35,292 nt of DNA from NCBI GenBank assembly GCA_937877595.1, contig CALFIY010000061.1, positions 1 to 35,292 of the forward strand, in the 5' to 3' direction. Both the position numbers and the translations under genes were made by a program. The DNA is from an uncultured Prevotella sp. GTDB lineage: Bacteria; Bacteroidota; Bacteroidia; Bacteroidales; Bacteroidaceae. Positions 15,567 to 24,412 of the stretch are shown here, one piece after another. Under the pieces are notes generated by a model. That model was not told the DNA's origin. It saw only the letters and a program-made list of their open reading frames with translations, and ran no database searches. The first letter of the stretch is position 1. Each line of letters opens with the position of its first letter.

Positions 15567-18029
15567 ATGCGTTTTTTGACAGTCATAGCATGCTTCCTGT
15601 TATCGCTGCACGTTGTGGCCAACCAACTGACTGAGCGCTATTCAAAGCAACGCCCGCTGATTATTGTATGCGACTGGGACAAAGCACCCTACGAGTTTGC
15701 TGACGACAACGGAAACCCTGCCGGCAGCAACATTGACATTCTAAGCAGAATGTTGAACGACATCGGAATTCCATATTCTTTCATAACAAAAGAATGGAGC
15801 AACGCTATAAAGACTTTTGAACGAGGCGACGCCGACCTCATATTGGCCAATGCCCACCGTTTTAACACCGATGCCAGTCTCTATTCCACACAGATTATCA
15901 ACTACAACAGGCTCTGCGTAGCAACGACGACTGACGGCAATACCATTATAACGCAGAAAATGATGGAGGAGGAAGGTGTAGTTCTTAAGACAGGCGACTA
16001 CACTTACCGATACTTCGACAGCACTGACTCTGCCACTCGTAGCCGTATCGTACAACTTACGCCAAAAGTTGCACTGACCGGTCTGCTTGCCGGCGACTGC
16101 AAATACTTTGTCTGGGGCGAAGAACCGATGAAGTGGAAGATAAAAAAATTAGGGCTGGAAGGCCTTTATCTCCACGAAGTAGGGCTGCCGATCAGCGAGA
16201 TACGTATTTGGGGACGCGACAAAGAACTGATAGAAAGGCTTGACGATGATTTCTCACGTCTGAAACAGAACGGAGAACTGGAGGGAATGCTTAACAAGTG
16301 GTTCCACCCGGAGCGTGTAAAAAATTCCACGTCCTTGGTTGCCGTCTATCTGATTATCGGTGTGCTTCTATTGTTCACTTTGATTTTCTTCCTTGGCAAA
16401 TTAGCAAGAGCACACGCCCGTAGCGCTACCCGAAATTCAACGCTTCTCAGCGAAATGATGTACAAGGCGCTTCAGATGGGCAGTTTCCAAGTCATGGAAT
16501 ATGATATCGCCAACAATAAATTCAGCAATATATACGGCGGCACCATTCTGCCCAAGGACGGAATGAGCCTTGAGGAATTTACCGAGCGTATACATCCTAA
16601 TCAGCGCAGTGAATTCAGCCAGAAGATGCATCAACTGATGAGCGGTCGCGAGCAACGTTTTTTGCTCGACAAGCGCTGGAATGCAGGAACAGCGCAAAAG
16701 CCGCACTGGCTGAACTTCCAAGGTCACGCCATCTGCGAATACGACAGATACGGCAAGCCATGCTTCATAGTAAATGCCATTCACGACATAACACACGATG
16801 TGGAAGAAGACCAGGCCAGCCACAACATGCTCAACAAATACGAGAGCTTGAGCCACATTCCTATCGTTGCCGTCTCATTCTACGACGCCGATGGATTCCT
16901 TATCGGCCTTAATGAGCCTATGAAGGAACTTTGCGGCATTTCAAACGACACGCCAGAGTCGAAACGCTTCTGGGAAACAGTGTGCATGTTTGACATTCCT
17001 CTGTTCCGCAATATTTATTCCAAGGACTCCAAAGAGAGCATCACTTTAAGCCAGCACATGGAATATCCCGACATGGGCATTGACCGCTACATCACATTCA
17101 GCGTGCGTCCGCTGTTTGATGAGCACGGCGATGTGGCCAACTACATCTGCACCTGCAAGGATGTTACCGAAGAGCGCAGCCTGGCTCTCAGCATAAAGAA
17201 ATTGGAGCACCAGATAAAAGATGCCAGCGAACTGACAGGGATGTACAAGCAGCGCCTGCAGCAGTTGCACGACATTTGCAACGACTACAAGGAAACGCTT
17301 GACACAGCGCGCAAGAGCCTTGAAGAAGAAACACGCCTGGCAAAAGACAGCGTAAGGCTGAAGAGCGGCTTCATGGCATCTATGACCCACGAACTGCGCA
17401 CTCCGCTCAATGCCATTGTTGGTTTCACTGGCGTATTGGAAAGCATGGAAGCCTCTGAAGAGCGTGCCGAATTTATTCGCATCATTCGCAACAGCAGCGA
17501 TATGCTCCAGCGCCTAATCAATGACATTATAGAAGCATCTTCTATAACAAGTGGGCCAACCACAATACAACCAACAGATGTCAATTTCGCTTCCGCTTTT
17601 GAGGATATCTGCATCACGCTTCAGCAGCGCGTTGACTCTGCAGACGTTACTTTCCTGAAAGACAATCCCTACAACACATTCTTTACCACAATAGACGTCG
17701 GCCGCATTCAGCAGTTGCTGACAAACTTCGTGACCAACGCCGTAAAATTCACCAAGAAAGGTCACATCCGCGTTGGCTACCGCTACGAAAAGCACGGGCT
17801 CTACCTGTTCTGCGAAGATACAGGTATCGGCATTACAAAAGACAAGCAGAAAATAGTGTTCGACCGTTTCGTAAAACTTGACGAGTTCGTGCAAGGCACG
17901 GGAATGGGACTGGCTATCTGCAAACAAATCATTGATGCCTTTGGTGGAAAAATTGGCGTGGAGAGTGAGGGAAAAGACAAAGGTACAACCTTCTGGGCAT
18001 GGATACCATGCGAACGACGATTGTCTTAA
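15567..18029 (+). CDS. Membrane sensor histidine kinase with periplasmic solute-binding domain
   Basis: An 820-residue BvgS-like sensor kinase without receiver or HPt domain. The ATG at 15567 begins the signal peptide MRFLTVIACFLLSLHVVANQ; the frame extends back to 15480 across the end of the previous gene but lacks export features there. A family 3 solute-binding domain (about 30-250, CDWDKAPYEFADDNGNPAGS) is followed by a membrane helix (about 255-278), PAS-like domains, a coiled coil (about 535-590), and HisKA with FMASMTHELRTPLNAIVGFT, where His608 is the phospho-acceptor. The HATPase_c domain is complete: N-box NFVTNAVKFTKKG, G1 DTGIGI (Asp751), F-box VFDRFVKL and G2 GTGMGLAIC. The architecture repeats that of the preceding gene, so the pair arose by duplication. 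The cognate response regulator is not in the window. Confidence 0.92.
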   Translation: MRFLTVIACFLLSLHVVANQLTERYSKQRPLIIVCDWDKAPYEFADDNGNPAGSNIDILSRMLNDIGIPYSFITKEWSNAIKTFERGDADLILANAHRFNTDASLYSTQIINYNRLCVATTTDGNTIITQKMMEEEGVVLKTGDYTYRYFDSTDSATRSRIVQLTPKVALTGLLAGDCKYFVWGEEPMKWKIKKLGLEGLYLHEVGLPISEIRIWGRDKELIERLDDDFSRLKQNGELEGMLNKWFHPERVKNSTSLVAVYLIIGVLLLFTLIFFLGKLARAHARSATRNSTLLSEMMYKALQMGSFQVMEYDIANNKFSNIYGGTILPKDGMSLEEFTERIHPNQRSEFSQKMHQLMSGREQRFLLDKRWNAGTAQKPHWLNFQGHAICEYDRYGKPCFIVNAIHDITHDVEEDQASHNMLNKYESLSHIPIVAVSFYDADGFLIGLNEPMKELCGISNDTPESKRFWETVCMFDIPLFRNIYSKDSKESITLSQHMEYPDMGIDRYITFSVRPLFDEHGDVANYICTCKDVTEERSLALSIKKLEHQIKDASELTGMYKQRLQQLHDICNDYKETLDTARKSLEEETRLAKDSVRLKSGFMASMTHELRTPLNAIVGFTGVLESMEASEERAEFIRIIRNSSDMLQRLINDIIEASSITSGPTTIQPTDVNFASAFEDICITLQQRVDSADVTFLKDNPYNTFFTTIDVGRIQQLLTNFVTNAVKFTKKGHIRVGYRYEKHGLYLFCEDTGIGITKDKQKIVFDRFVKLDEFVQGTGMGLAICKQIIDAFGGKIGVESEGKDKGTTFWAWIPCERRLS

Positions 18030-18037
18030 ATGTTCTG

Positions 18038-19378
18038 ATGAACTGGCAGCAACTTATCACCAACAAGAGATTAGGTCAGGAGCACAGGCATACTGAGCGG
18101 CATGACGACCGTACGGAGTTCAAGCGCGACTACGACCGCTTGATTTTCTCGGCGCCGTTTCGCCGTCTGCAAAACAAGACACAGGTGTTTCCACTGCCTG
18201 GCAGTGTGTTTGTACACAATCGTCTAACCCATTCGCTCGAAGTGGCCAGCGTCGGCATGTCTTTAGGAAACGATGTAGCCCAGCGTATCATCAGCAGCAA
18301 GCGCCCGGAACTTAGCGGCACCTTGTTTGAACAGATCGGACAGATTGTTTCCACTGCCTGTCTTGCCCATGACCTTGGCAATCCGCCATTTGGCCATTCT
18401 GGCGAAAAGGCTATCCAGACTTTCTTCACCGAGGGCGCCGGCCGCCAACTGCAACCAATGGTGAAGCCACAGTTTTGGACCGACATCACACACTTTGAGG
18501 GCAATGCCAACGCGTTTCGACTTTTGACGCACCAGTTTTGCGGTCGCCGTCCTGGCGGTTTTGTGATGACATACTCCACCATTGCCAGCATCGTAAAATA
18601 TCCCTACTCCTCGCTTGCTCCAAGCAAGAAAGGCAAGTTCGGTTTCTTTGCCAGCGAACAGTCAACCTACGAACGCCTCGCGACAGAGATGGGACTGCTC
18701 AGGCTATCTGCCGAAGGCGAGCCGCTGCGCTATGCGCGCCATCCGCTTGTCTATCTCGTTGAGGCAGCCGATGATATCTGCTATGAGATTATGGACATCG
18801 AAGATGCCCATAAACTGAAAATCCTGTCGCTTGACGAAGTGACCAACCTGCTGCTTGCCTTCTTCGACGAGCCCACTCAGTCAAGCCTGCGCCAGCGTAT
18901 TCGCGACGAGCAACTTACCGACGAGAACGAACAGGTGGTCTATCTGCGCGCATGCGTCATCGGGCTACTCGAGAACGAATGTGTCACAACCTTCATTGAC
19001 AATGAGGAAAAAATCCTCTCAGGCACTTTTGAGGGAAGCCTCATCGACAATATCAGCGAACGTCCGCGTCAGGCGTACCGGCAGTGTGCACGCATGTCAG
19101 TAGACCGAATATATCGCAGCCGTGTCGTTTTGGATGTGGAACTTTCTGGTTACAAGATAATGGCTACGCTGATGGAACAAATGATCGAAGCCGTTATACA
19201 TCCCAAACGATATTATTCGCAGCAACTTATCAGTCGTGTGTCCAGCCAGTACGATATCAATGCCTCCGATTTGGAAACCCGCCTTATGGCTGTGATTGAC
19301 TACATCTCTGGAATGACCGATATCTATGCTCTCGACGTTTATCAGAAAATCAGCGGCATTTCGCTGCCTGTAGTATAA
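18038..19378 (+). CDS. dgt: Deoxyguanosinetriphosphate triphosphohydrolase-like HD protein
   Basis: Predicted to hydrolyse dGTP or other dNTPs to the nucleoside and triphosphate. The 446-residue product begins MNWQQLITNKRLGQEHRH at 18038; the frame is open upstream into the kinase gene but this start fits the family. The HD-domain metal ligands are His65 in NRLTHSLEVASVG and the pair His111-Asp112 in CLAHDLGNPPFGHSGE. DYDRLIFSAPFRRLQNKTQVFPL near the N-terminus is a hallmark of the family. AADDICYEIMDIEDAH supplies a further Asp. It begins 8 bases after the kinase stop and is likely in the same transcript, though a functional tie to the kinases is not evident. Exact substrate is uncertain. 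Confidence 0.93.
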   Translation: MNWQQLITNKRLGQEHRHTERHDDRTEFKRDYDRLIFSAPFRRLQNKTQVFPLPGSVFVHNRLTHSLEVASVGMSLGNDVAQRIISSKRPELSGTLFEQIGQIVSTACLAHDLGNPPFGHSGEKAIQTFFTEGAGRQLQPMVKPQFWTDITHFEGNANAFRLLTHQFCGRRPGGFVMTYSTIASIVKYPYSSLAPSKKGKFGFFASEQSTYERLATEMGLLRLSAEGEPLRYARHPLVYLVEAADDICYEIMDIEDAHKLKILSLDEVTNLLLAFFDEPTQSSLRQRIRDEQLTDENEQVVYLRACVIGLLENECVTTFIDNEEKILSGTFEGSLIDNISERPRQAYRQCARMSVDRIYRSRVVLDVELSGYKIMATLMEQMIEAVIHPKRYYSQQLISRVSSQYDINASDLETRLMAVIDYISGMTDIYALDVYQKISGISLPVV

Positions 19379-19438
19379 ACATACAAAAACAGTATTTTTA
19401 TTCAACGTATTGTTATACATAAATAAGGTATAAGAATT

Positions 19439-20698
19439 ATGTATTTTTTTTCATCCGAATCAGTTTCAGAAGGCCATCCAGATAAAGTGGCCGATCAGAT
19501 TAGCGACGCTTTGCTTGACCAGTTTCTGGCCTACGACGATCATGCGCGCTGCGCCATTGAGACATTTGTCACCACTGGCCAGGTTGTAATAATGGGTGAG
19601 GTTCGCAGCAAGGAATATATCGACTTGCAGACCATTGCCCGCCGAACCATACAGAAGATTGGCTACACCAAGGCGGAATATCAGTTCGACGGCAACTCAT
19701 GCGGTATTCTCACCGCCATCCATGAGCAGAGCGACGACATCAACCGTGGCGTTGATCGCGAAGACGATGACAATCAGGGAGCCGGCGACCAAGGCATGAT
19801 GTTTGGCTATGCCACCAACGAGACGGAAAATCTCATGCCAGTCAGTCTTGACCTGGCCCATCTCATCATGCGCACTCTTGCCGAGATACGCCGCGAAGGA
19901 AAAGTGATGACTTATCTGCGTCCAGACGCCAAGAGCCAGGTCACGATACAATATGGCGACGACGGACAGCCCGAGCGCATCGACACCATCGTTGTTTCCA
20001 CTCAGCACGACGAGTTCACCGACGATGCCACGATGCAGCAGACCATCCATTCAGACGTGGTGAACATTCTCATTCCTCGCGTGAAGGGGAAAATCCATTC
20101 ACCAAAGGTGCTCAAACTTTTCGGCGACGATATCAAGTACTATGTCAATCCAACAGGAAAGTTTGTTATCGGAGGCCCTCACGGCGATACAGGACTCACA
20201 GGCCGTAAGATTATCGTCGACACGTATGGCGGCAAGGGTGCTCACGGCGGCGGAGCCTTCTCAGGAAAGGACTCGTCGAAGGTAGACCGCTCTGCAGCCT
20301 ACGCAGCACGCCATATTGCAAAGAACATGGTTGCTGCCGGTGTTGCCGACGAGATGCTGGTTCAAATCAGTTACGCCATCGGTGTTGCCAAACCAATGAA
20401 TGTCTACGTCAACACTTACGGTCACAGTCACGTATCGCTCAGCGACAGCGAGATAGCAAAGAAGATAGAGGAACTTTTCGACCTGCGCCCCAAGGCAATA
20501 GAGCGTTCGCTGAAACTGCGCCAGCCAATGTACCTTGAAACTGCAGCCTACGGTCACATGGGCCGACAGAACGAAATAGTCCAGAAGACTTTCACCAGTC
20601 GCTACCACGAGACCAAGACCATTGACGTGGAACTCTTCACGTGGGAAAAACTCGACCGCGTTGCCGATATCCGCAAGGCGTTCGGTCTCGAGCAATAA
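19439..20698 (+). CDS. metK: S-adenosylmethionine synthetase
   Basis: Makes S-adenosylmethionine from methionine and ATP. The 419 residues begin MYFFSSESVSEGHPDKVADQ, with catalytic His13 and the metal-binding Asp15. GAGDQGMMFGYA is the methionine/ATP-binding segment, and GGGAFSGKDSSKVDRSAAYA is the P-loop-like phosphate-binding motif. Length exceeds the 384 of E. coli because of an insert around residues 130-180, as is common in Bacteroidetes. The 60-base leader is AT-rich with no clear promoter or riboswitch. The next gene starts 6 bases after the stop. Confidence 0.97.
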   Translation: MYFFSSESVSEGHPDKVADQISDALLDQFLAYDDHARCAIETFVTTGQVVIMGEVRSKEYIDLQTIARRTIQKIGYTKAEYQFDGNSCGILTAIHEQSDDINRGVDREDDDNQGAGDQGMMFGYATNETENLMPVSLDLAHLIMRTLAEIRREGKVMTYLRPDAKSQVTIQYGDDGQPERIDTIVVSTQHDEFTDDATMQQTIHSDVVNILIPRVKGKIHSPKVLKLFGDDIKYYVNPTGKFVIGGPHGDTGLTGRKIIVDTYGGKGAHGGGAFSGKDSSKVDRSAAYAARHIAKNMVAAGVADEMLVQISYAIGVAKPMNVYVNTYGHSHVSLSDSEIAKKIEELFDLRPKAIERSLKLRQPMYLETAAYGHMGRQNEIVQKTFTSRYHETKTIDVELFTWEKLDRVADIRKAFGLEQ

Positions 20699-20704
20699 TA
20701 GTCG

Positions 20705-21520
20705 ATGACTATCTGCGCTGACAGCATAGACACCACTTGCGTGGTACTGCCCAAGTACTACCGCGAAGGTTTTTTCTCCGGCAGTGCCCTTTTGCATCCG
20801 GAAATTTCTGGAGGCAGACAGGGTGTTGCCGGTGATCCCATTCCCTATAACATTCACAACGACAACATTCTCACATCCGTTCTACTCGGCTGCTTCATTC
20901 TTGGAGTCATAGCCCTCTCCTCGGTGCGCAATCTCGTTGTCTACCAACTCCGTAACTTTTTCTACATAAAGCGCGAGGGCACTACCGAAGTGGCAGAGAC
21001 CACCACCGAGACGCTCTCCATGCTTTTCTTCGTGCTGCTTGACAGCATGCTCATCTCGCTGCTCTTCTATTTCTACACACTTGAGCGCATTGCCGACGAC
21101 TTTGTGCTCCCGTCGCAGTATCTGCTCATCGTAATCTTCCTGGCAATAACCGTAGGCTACTTCATGCTGCGCACCCTGCTCTACACCGTTGTCGACAATG
21201 TTTTCTTCGATGCCAAGCGCGACAAGACATGGCAGAAGTCGCTACTCGTCACCGTTGTGATGGAAAGCCTGTTGCTTTTTCCATGCGTAATATTGCATGC
21301 TTACTTTGCATTAAGCATTGAAAATGTAATTAATTATGTTACAATAACCCTTTTTGTTGTCAAATTGTTGACATTTTACAAGTGTTTTGTTATCTTTTTC
21401 CGCAGAAACATCGCACGTTTTCAAATTATTTTGTACCTTTGCGCCCTTGAAATCGTACCTCTGCTCGCCTTATGGAGCGGGCTGATGGCAACAGCGAACA
21501 GTTTGAAAATAAATTTATAG
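20705..21520 (+). CDS. DUF4271 family integral membrane protein
   Basis: A 271-residue inner-membrane protein that I assign to DUF4271, a Bacteroidetes family of unknown function, on its context and pattern. After a soluble N-terminus of about 50 residues with PEISGGRQGVAGDPIPYNI, six hydrophobic segments can be seen: starting near ILTSVLLGCFILGVIAL, TLSMLFFVLLDSMLIS, YLLIVIFLAITVGYFML, SLLVTVVMESLLLFPCV, VINYVTITLFVVKLLTF and FQIILYLCALEIVPLLA. Between the fourth and fifth helices the DNA turns AT-rich. It starts 6 bases after metK and ends 7 bases before hemD. The fixed neighbourhood with hemD suggests a link to tetrapyrrole or membrane biology, which is inference only. Confidence 0.8.
   Translation: MTICADSIDTTCVVLPKYYREGFFSGSALLHPEISGGRQGVAGDPIPYNIHNDNILTSVLLGCFILGVIALSSVRNLVVYQLRNFFYIKREGTTEVAETTTETLSMLFFVLLDSMLISLLFYFYTLERIADDFVLPSQYLLIVIFLAITVGYFMLRTLLYTVVDNVFFDAKRDKTWQKSLLVTVVMESLLLFPCVILHAYFALSIENVINYVTITLFVVKLLTFYKCFVIFFRRNIARFQIILYLCALEIVPLLALWSGLMATANSLKINL
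21434..21441 (+). promoter_or_regulatory. Candidate internal -7 box upstream of hemD
   Basis: TACCTTTG inside the last codons of the DUF4271 gene is a perfect TAnnTTTG box about 87 bases before the hemD ATG, but no TTG lies at the right distance upstream. It may give hemD-rnpA-yidD some independent expression. Confidence 0.35.
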
Positions 21521-21527
21521 GACGCTA

Positions 21528-22277
21528 ATGATAAAAAAGATTCTGGTTTCACAGCCGAAACCATCGAGTGACAAGTCGCCATATTATGACATCGCCGAAA
21601 AATACGGAGTAGAACTGGTGTTTCGCCCATTCATCAAGGTAGAGGGGATAACCGCAAAGGAATTTCGCGCACAGAAGGTCAGCATTTTAGACCACACCGC
21701 CGTTGTTTTCACCTCTCGCCACGCCATCGACCACTTTTTCAACATGGCAAAAGAGTTGCGTATCACCATCCCCGAGGACATGAAGTATTTCTGCGTAACA
21801 GAGACTATTTCCCTCTACATTCAGAAATACGTGCAATATCGCAAGCGCAAAGTTTTCTTCGGCACCACAGGTAAGATAGAAGACCTCATCCCCACCATGG
21901 CCAAGCACAAGCAGGAGAAGTACCTGCTTCCTTTGAGCGATGTCCACAACGACAACGTTGCCCGCATGCTTGACGCCAAGAAGTTGCAGCACCACGAGTG
22001 TGTCATGTATCGCACCGTGAGCAACGACTTCACTCCTGAGGAAGTTGCTGCTTTCGACTATGACATGCTCATCTTCTTCAGCCCTTCCGGCATAGAGTCG
22101 CTGACCAAGAATTTCCCCAACTTCTCTCAGGGCGACATTGCCATAGCCACTTTCGGTCCTTCCACTGCAAAGGCCGTTAAGGATGCCGGTCTTCGCCTCG
22201 ACCTCGAGGCTCCCACAGCAGCCTATCCTTCCATGACGAGTGCGCTTCAGCACTTCCTGCAAGAGAAGAAGAAGTAG
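21528..22277 (+). CDS. hemD: Uroporphyrinogen-III synthase (HemD-like)
   Basis: Predicted to close and isomerise hydroxymethylbilane to uroporphyrinogen III. The 249 residues have the two-domain HemD pattern: an N-terminal part with MIKKILVSQPKPSSDKSPYY, AVVFTSRHAIDHFF for the first domain, then LPLSDVHNDNVARML and MLIFFSPSGIESL in the second, ending with IATFGPSTAKAVKDAG, which is the best conserved motif (usually G-x-T-A-x-A). Sequence conservation in this family is low, so the call rests on these motifs and length. No other heme gene is nearby; many Prevotella have incomplete heme pathways, so its present role is uncertain. It lies 7 bases after the DUF4271 gene. Confidence 0.86.
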   Translation: MIKKILVSQPKPSSDKSPYYDIAEKYGVELVFRPFIKVEGITAKEFRAQKVSILDHTAVVFTSRHAIDHFFNMAKELRITIPEDMKYFCVTETISLYIQKYVQYRKRKVFFGTTGKIEDLIPTMAKHKQEKYLLPLSDVHNDNVARMLDAKKLQHHECVMYRTVSNDFTPEEVAAFDYDMLIFFSPSGIESLTKNFPNFSQGDIAIATFGPSTAKAVKDAGLRLDLEAPTAAYPSMTSALQHFLQEKKK

Positions 22278-22302
22278 CAGAAGTTTCTCCCTCTATTCGC
22301 CA

Positions 22303-22698
22303 ATGGCAATCCACACGCTGAGCAAACAAGAGCGACTGTGTGGCCGGAGCCTCACAAGCCAACTCTTCGACACGGCAGGCAGCAAGTCGTTGGTTGCCTT
22401 TCCTCTGCGTATGGTATGGACGACAGGCCCACGCCGCGCCGACGAACCTCGTGCCAAGATGCTCATCAGCGTTTCGAAGCGCCGCCTGCGTCATGCCGTC
22501 GATCGCAATCGTGCTAAGCGCCAGGTGCGCGAGGCCTACCGACTCGTCAAGTCCGCCTTCTTTCAAGACCTCAAGCACCTGCCCGATGAGCAGATGCTCC
22601 TTGTCGGCTTCATCTGGCTTGCCGACCGCCCCGTTCCTTCTGCTGTTGTAACGTCACACGTGCAGCGGCTCGTCCGACAACTCTGCGAAAAGACATGA
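22303..22698 (+). CDS. rnpA: Ribonuclease P protein component
   Basis: Protein subunit of RNase P, which matures tRNA 5' ends. The ATG at 22303 gives 131 residues beginning MAIHTLSKQERLCGRSLTSQ, which fits the family's L-x-K-x-x-R-x-x start; an upstream ATG at 22240 lies inside hemD and is rejected. The RNA-binding signature is ISVSKRRLRHAVDRNRAKRQVREAYR. It starts 25 bases after hemD, and its stop overlaps the yidD start by 4 bases (ATGA), so the two are translationally coupled as in many bacteria. Confidence 0.94.
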   Translation: MAIHTLSKQERLCGRSLTSQLFDTAGSKSLVAFPLRMVWTTGPRRADEPRAKMLISVSKRRLRHAVDRNRAKRQVREAYRLVKSAFFQDLKHLPDEQMLLVGFIWLADRPVPSAVVTSHVQRLVRQLCEKT

Positions 22699-22958
22699 AG
22701 AGCCTGCTCCAACTTCTCTCGCGCGTCACTGGCTTCATATCGCGCATCATTGTATGGTTGCTGGTATTGCCCATCCGTTTCTATCAGGTAGCCATCACGC
22801 CCTACACTCCCCCATCCTGCCGTTTCACTCCCACCTGTAGCGAATATGCCCGACAGGCTCTGATAAAGCACGGCCCCATCCGCGGCCTTGCCCTTGCCAT
22901 CTGGCGCATCCTGCGCTGCAATCCATGGGGAGGCTCCGGCTACGACCCCGTACCGTAA
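22695..22958 (+). CDS. yidD: Membrane protein insertion efficiency factor YidD
   Basis: Small inner-membrane-associated protein thought to help YidC insert membrane proteins. The 87-residue product has an amphipathic/hydrophobic N-terminus (residues 10-35), then the family motif PPSCRFTPTCSEYARQALIK and the conserved end RILRCNPWGGSGYDPVP. The start overlaps the rnpA stop by 4 bases. The rnpA-yidD pairing is the usual one; yidC is not in the window. Confidence 0.95.
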   Translation: MKSLLQLLSRVTGFISRIIVWLLVLPIRFYQVAITPYTPPSCRFTPTCSEYARQALIKHGPIRGLALAIWRILRCNPWGGSGYDPVP

Positions 22959-23010
22959 ACCGACTTTATTTATTATTTTTTCTTCTGAAACTATTCAAAC
23001 AAAAAAATTG

Positions 23011-23041
23011 TTTGGATTTTCTTCGCTTATTCGTACCTTTG
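23011..23041 (+). promoter_or_regulatory. Promoter of tyrS
   Basis: TTTG at 23011-23014, a 19-base spacer and TACCTTTG at 23034-23041 are an exact Bacteroidetes promoter. The leader before the ATG at 23096 is about 45-50 bases and A/T-rich. Confidence 0.85.
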
Positions 23042-23095
23042 CAAGCGCGTTTCGGGCAAAAACAGTATAAAATTTATTCTTACATATCTATAATA

Positions 23096-24394
23096 ATGAG
23101 AAAGAACTTTGTTGAAGAACTGCGATGGCGCGGTATGCTGGCACAGATGATGCCTGGCACGGAAGAACTGCTCCAGCGCGAGATGGTGACGGCATATCTC
23201 GGCACCGACCCTACCGCCGACTCACTGCATATAGGCCACCTGTGTGGCATAATGATGCTGCGCCACTTGCAGCACTGCGGCCATAAGCCGATAATCCTTG
23301 TTGGCGGTGCCACGGGCATGATTGGCGACCCCAGCGGCAAGTCGCAGGAGCGCAATCTGCTCAACGACGAGACGCTGCGCCACAACCAGGAGTGCATAAA
23401 GCAGCAGGTGGCTAAGTTTCTCGACTTCGACTCCGAGGAAGCCAATGTTGCCGAGATGGTAAACAACTACGACTGGATGCGCGACTTCACTTTCCTCGAC
23501 TTCGCACGCGAGGTGGGTAAGCACATCACCGTTAACTATATGATGGCAAAGGACTCGGTACAGCAGCGCCTCAACGGCACGGCGCGCGACGGTCTGTCGT
23601 TCACCGAGTTCACCTATCAGTTGCTGCAAGGCTACGACTTCCTGTATCTCTATCAGCACAAGGGCGTGAAGTTGCAACTTGGCGGCAACGACCAGTGGGG
23701 CAACATCACGACAGGCACTGAACTCATCCGACGCACGCTGGGCTACGAGAACGAGGCCTTTGCGCTGACCTGTCCGCTGATAACAAAGAGCGACGGCAAG
23801 AAGTTCGGCAAGACGGAGAGCGGCAATATCTGGCTCGACCCGAAGCGCACCACGCCCTACCGCTTCTATCAGTTCTGGCTCAACGTGAGCGACGACGATG
23901 CCGAGCGTTATATCAAGATCTTCACATCGCTCGACCGCGAGACCATCGAGGCTCTCACCGAGGAGCACAAGGCCGACCCGGGCCGCCGCGTGCTTCAGCG
24001 CCGGCTGGCAGAGGAGGTGACGGTGATGGTTCACTCGAAGGAGGCTCTCGACACAGCAATCGAGGCTTCCAACATACTCTTTGGCAAGGCCACGCGCGAA
24101 GCCCTTGAGCGCCTCGACGAGCAGACATTCCTCGACGTGTTCGACGGCGTTCCCCAGTTCACCATCGGCAGCGACCAGTTGGGCCAGCCTGCCATCGAAC
24201 TGCTCACCGGTGCCGCTGCCGTGTTTGCCTCGAAGGGCGAAATGCGCAAGATGGTACAGGGCGGCGGTGTCAGCCTCAACAAGGAGAAACTCACCGATGC
24301 CCAGCGCACTATTGGCGCCGACGACCTCATCGACGGCAAGTATCTGCTGGCCCAGAAGGGCAAGAAGAACTACTTCCTGATTTGCGTGAAATAA
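23096..24394 (+). CDS. tyrS: Tyrosyl-tRNA synthetase
   Basis: Class I synthetase that charges tRNA-Tyr. The ATG at 23096 gives 432 residues; an open frame back to 22925 overlaps yidD and the promoter and is rejected. YLGTDPTADSLHIGHLCGIM carries the HIGH motif at 45-48. GGNDQWGNITTGTELIRR is the tyrosine-binding segment. KFGKTESGNIWLD at 236-248 is the KMSKS loop in the form usual for this enzyme. The C-terminal S4-like RNA-binding domain contains GGGVSLNKEKL. It has its own promoter, and it is followed by an unusual repeat element instead of a clear terminator. Confidence 0.96.
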   Translation: MRKNFVEELRWRGMLAQMMPGTEELLQREMVTAYLGTDPTADSLHIGHLCGIMMLRHLQHCGHKPIILVGGATGMIGDPSGKSQERNLLNDETLRHNQECIKQQVAKFLDFDSEEANVAEMVNNYDWMRDFTFLDFAREVGKHITVNYMMAKDSVQQRLNGTARDGLSFTEFTYQLLQGYDFLYLYQHKGVKLQLGGNDQWGNITTGTELIRRTLGYENEAFALTCPLITKSDGKKFGKTESGNIWLDPKRTTPYRFYQFWLNVSDDDAERYIKIFTSLDRETIEALTEEHKADPGRRVLQRRLAEEVTVMVHSKEALDTAIEASNILFGKATREALERLDEQTFLDVFDGVPQFTIGSDQLGQPAIELLTGAAAVFASKGEMRKMVQGGGVSLNKEKLTDAQRTIGADDLIDGKYLLAQKGKKNYFLICVK

Positions 24395-24412
24395 ACCGCT
24401 ACGGCAAACTGC

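Noticed and set aside
19379..19438. SAM riboswitch before metK
   Set aside because: The leader is only 60 bases, AT-rich, with no stable multi-stem fold or conserved SAM-binding core.
21358..21373. Inverted repeat TGTCAA-ATTG-TTGACA
   Set aside because: It lies inside the coding sequence of the DUF4271 gene in a locally AT-rich stretch, and nothing nearby suggests a regulatory role.
22925..23095. N-terminal extension of tyrS
   Set aside because: The frame is open but overlaps yidD and contains the strong promoter at 23011-23041; the family start is at 23096.
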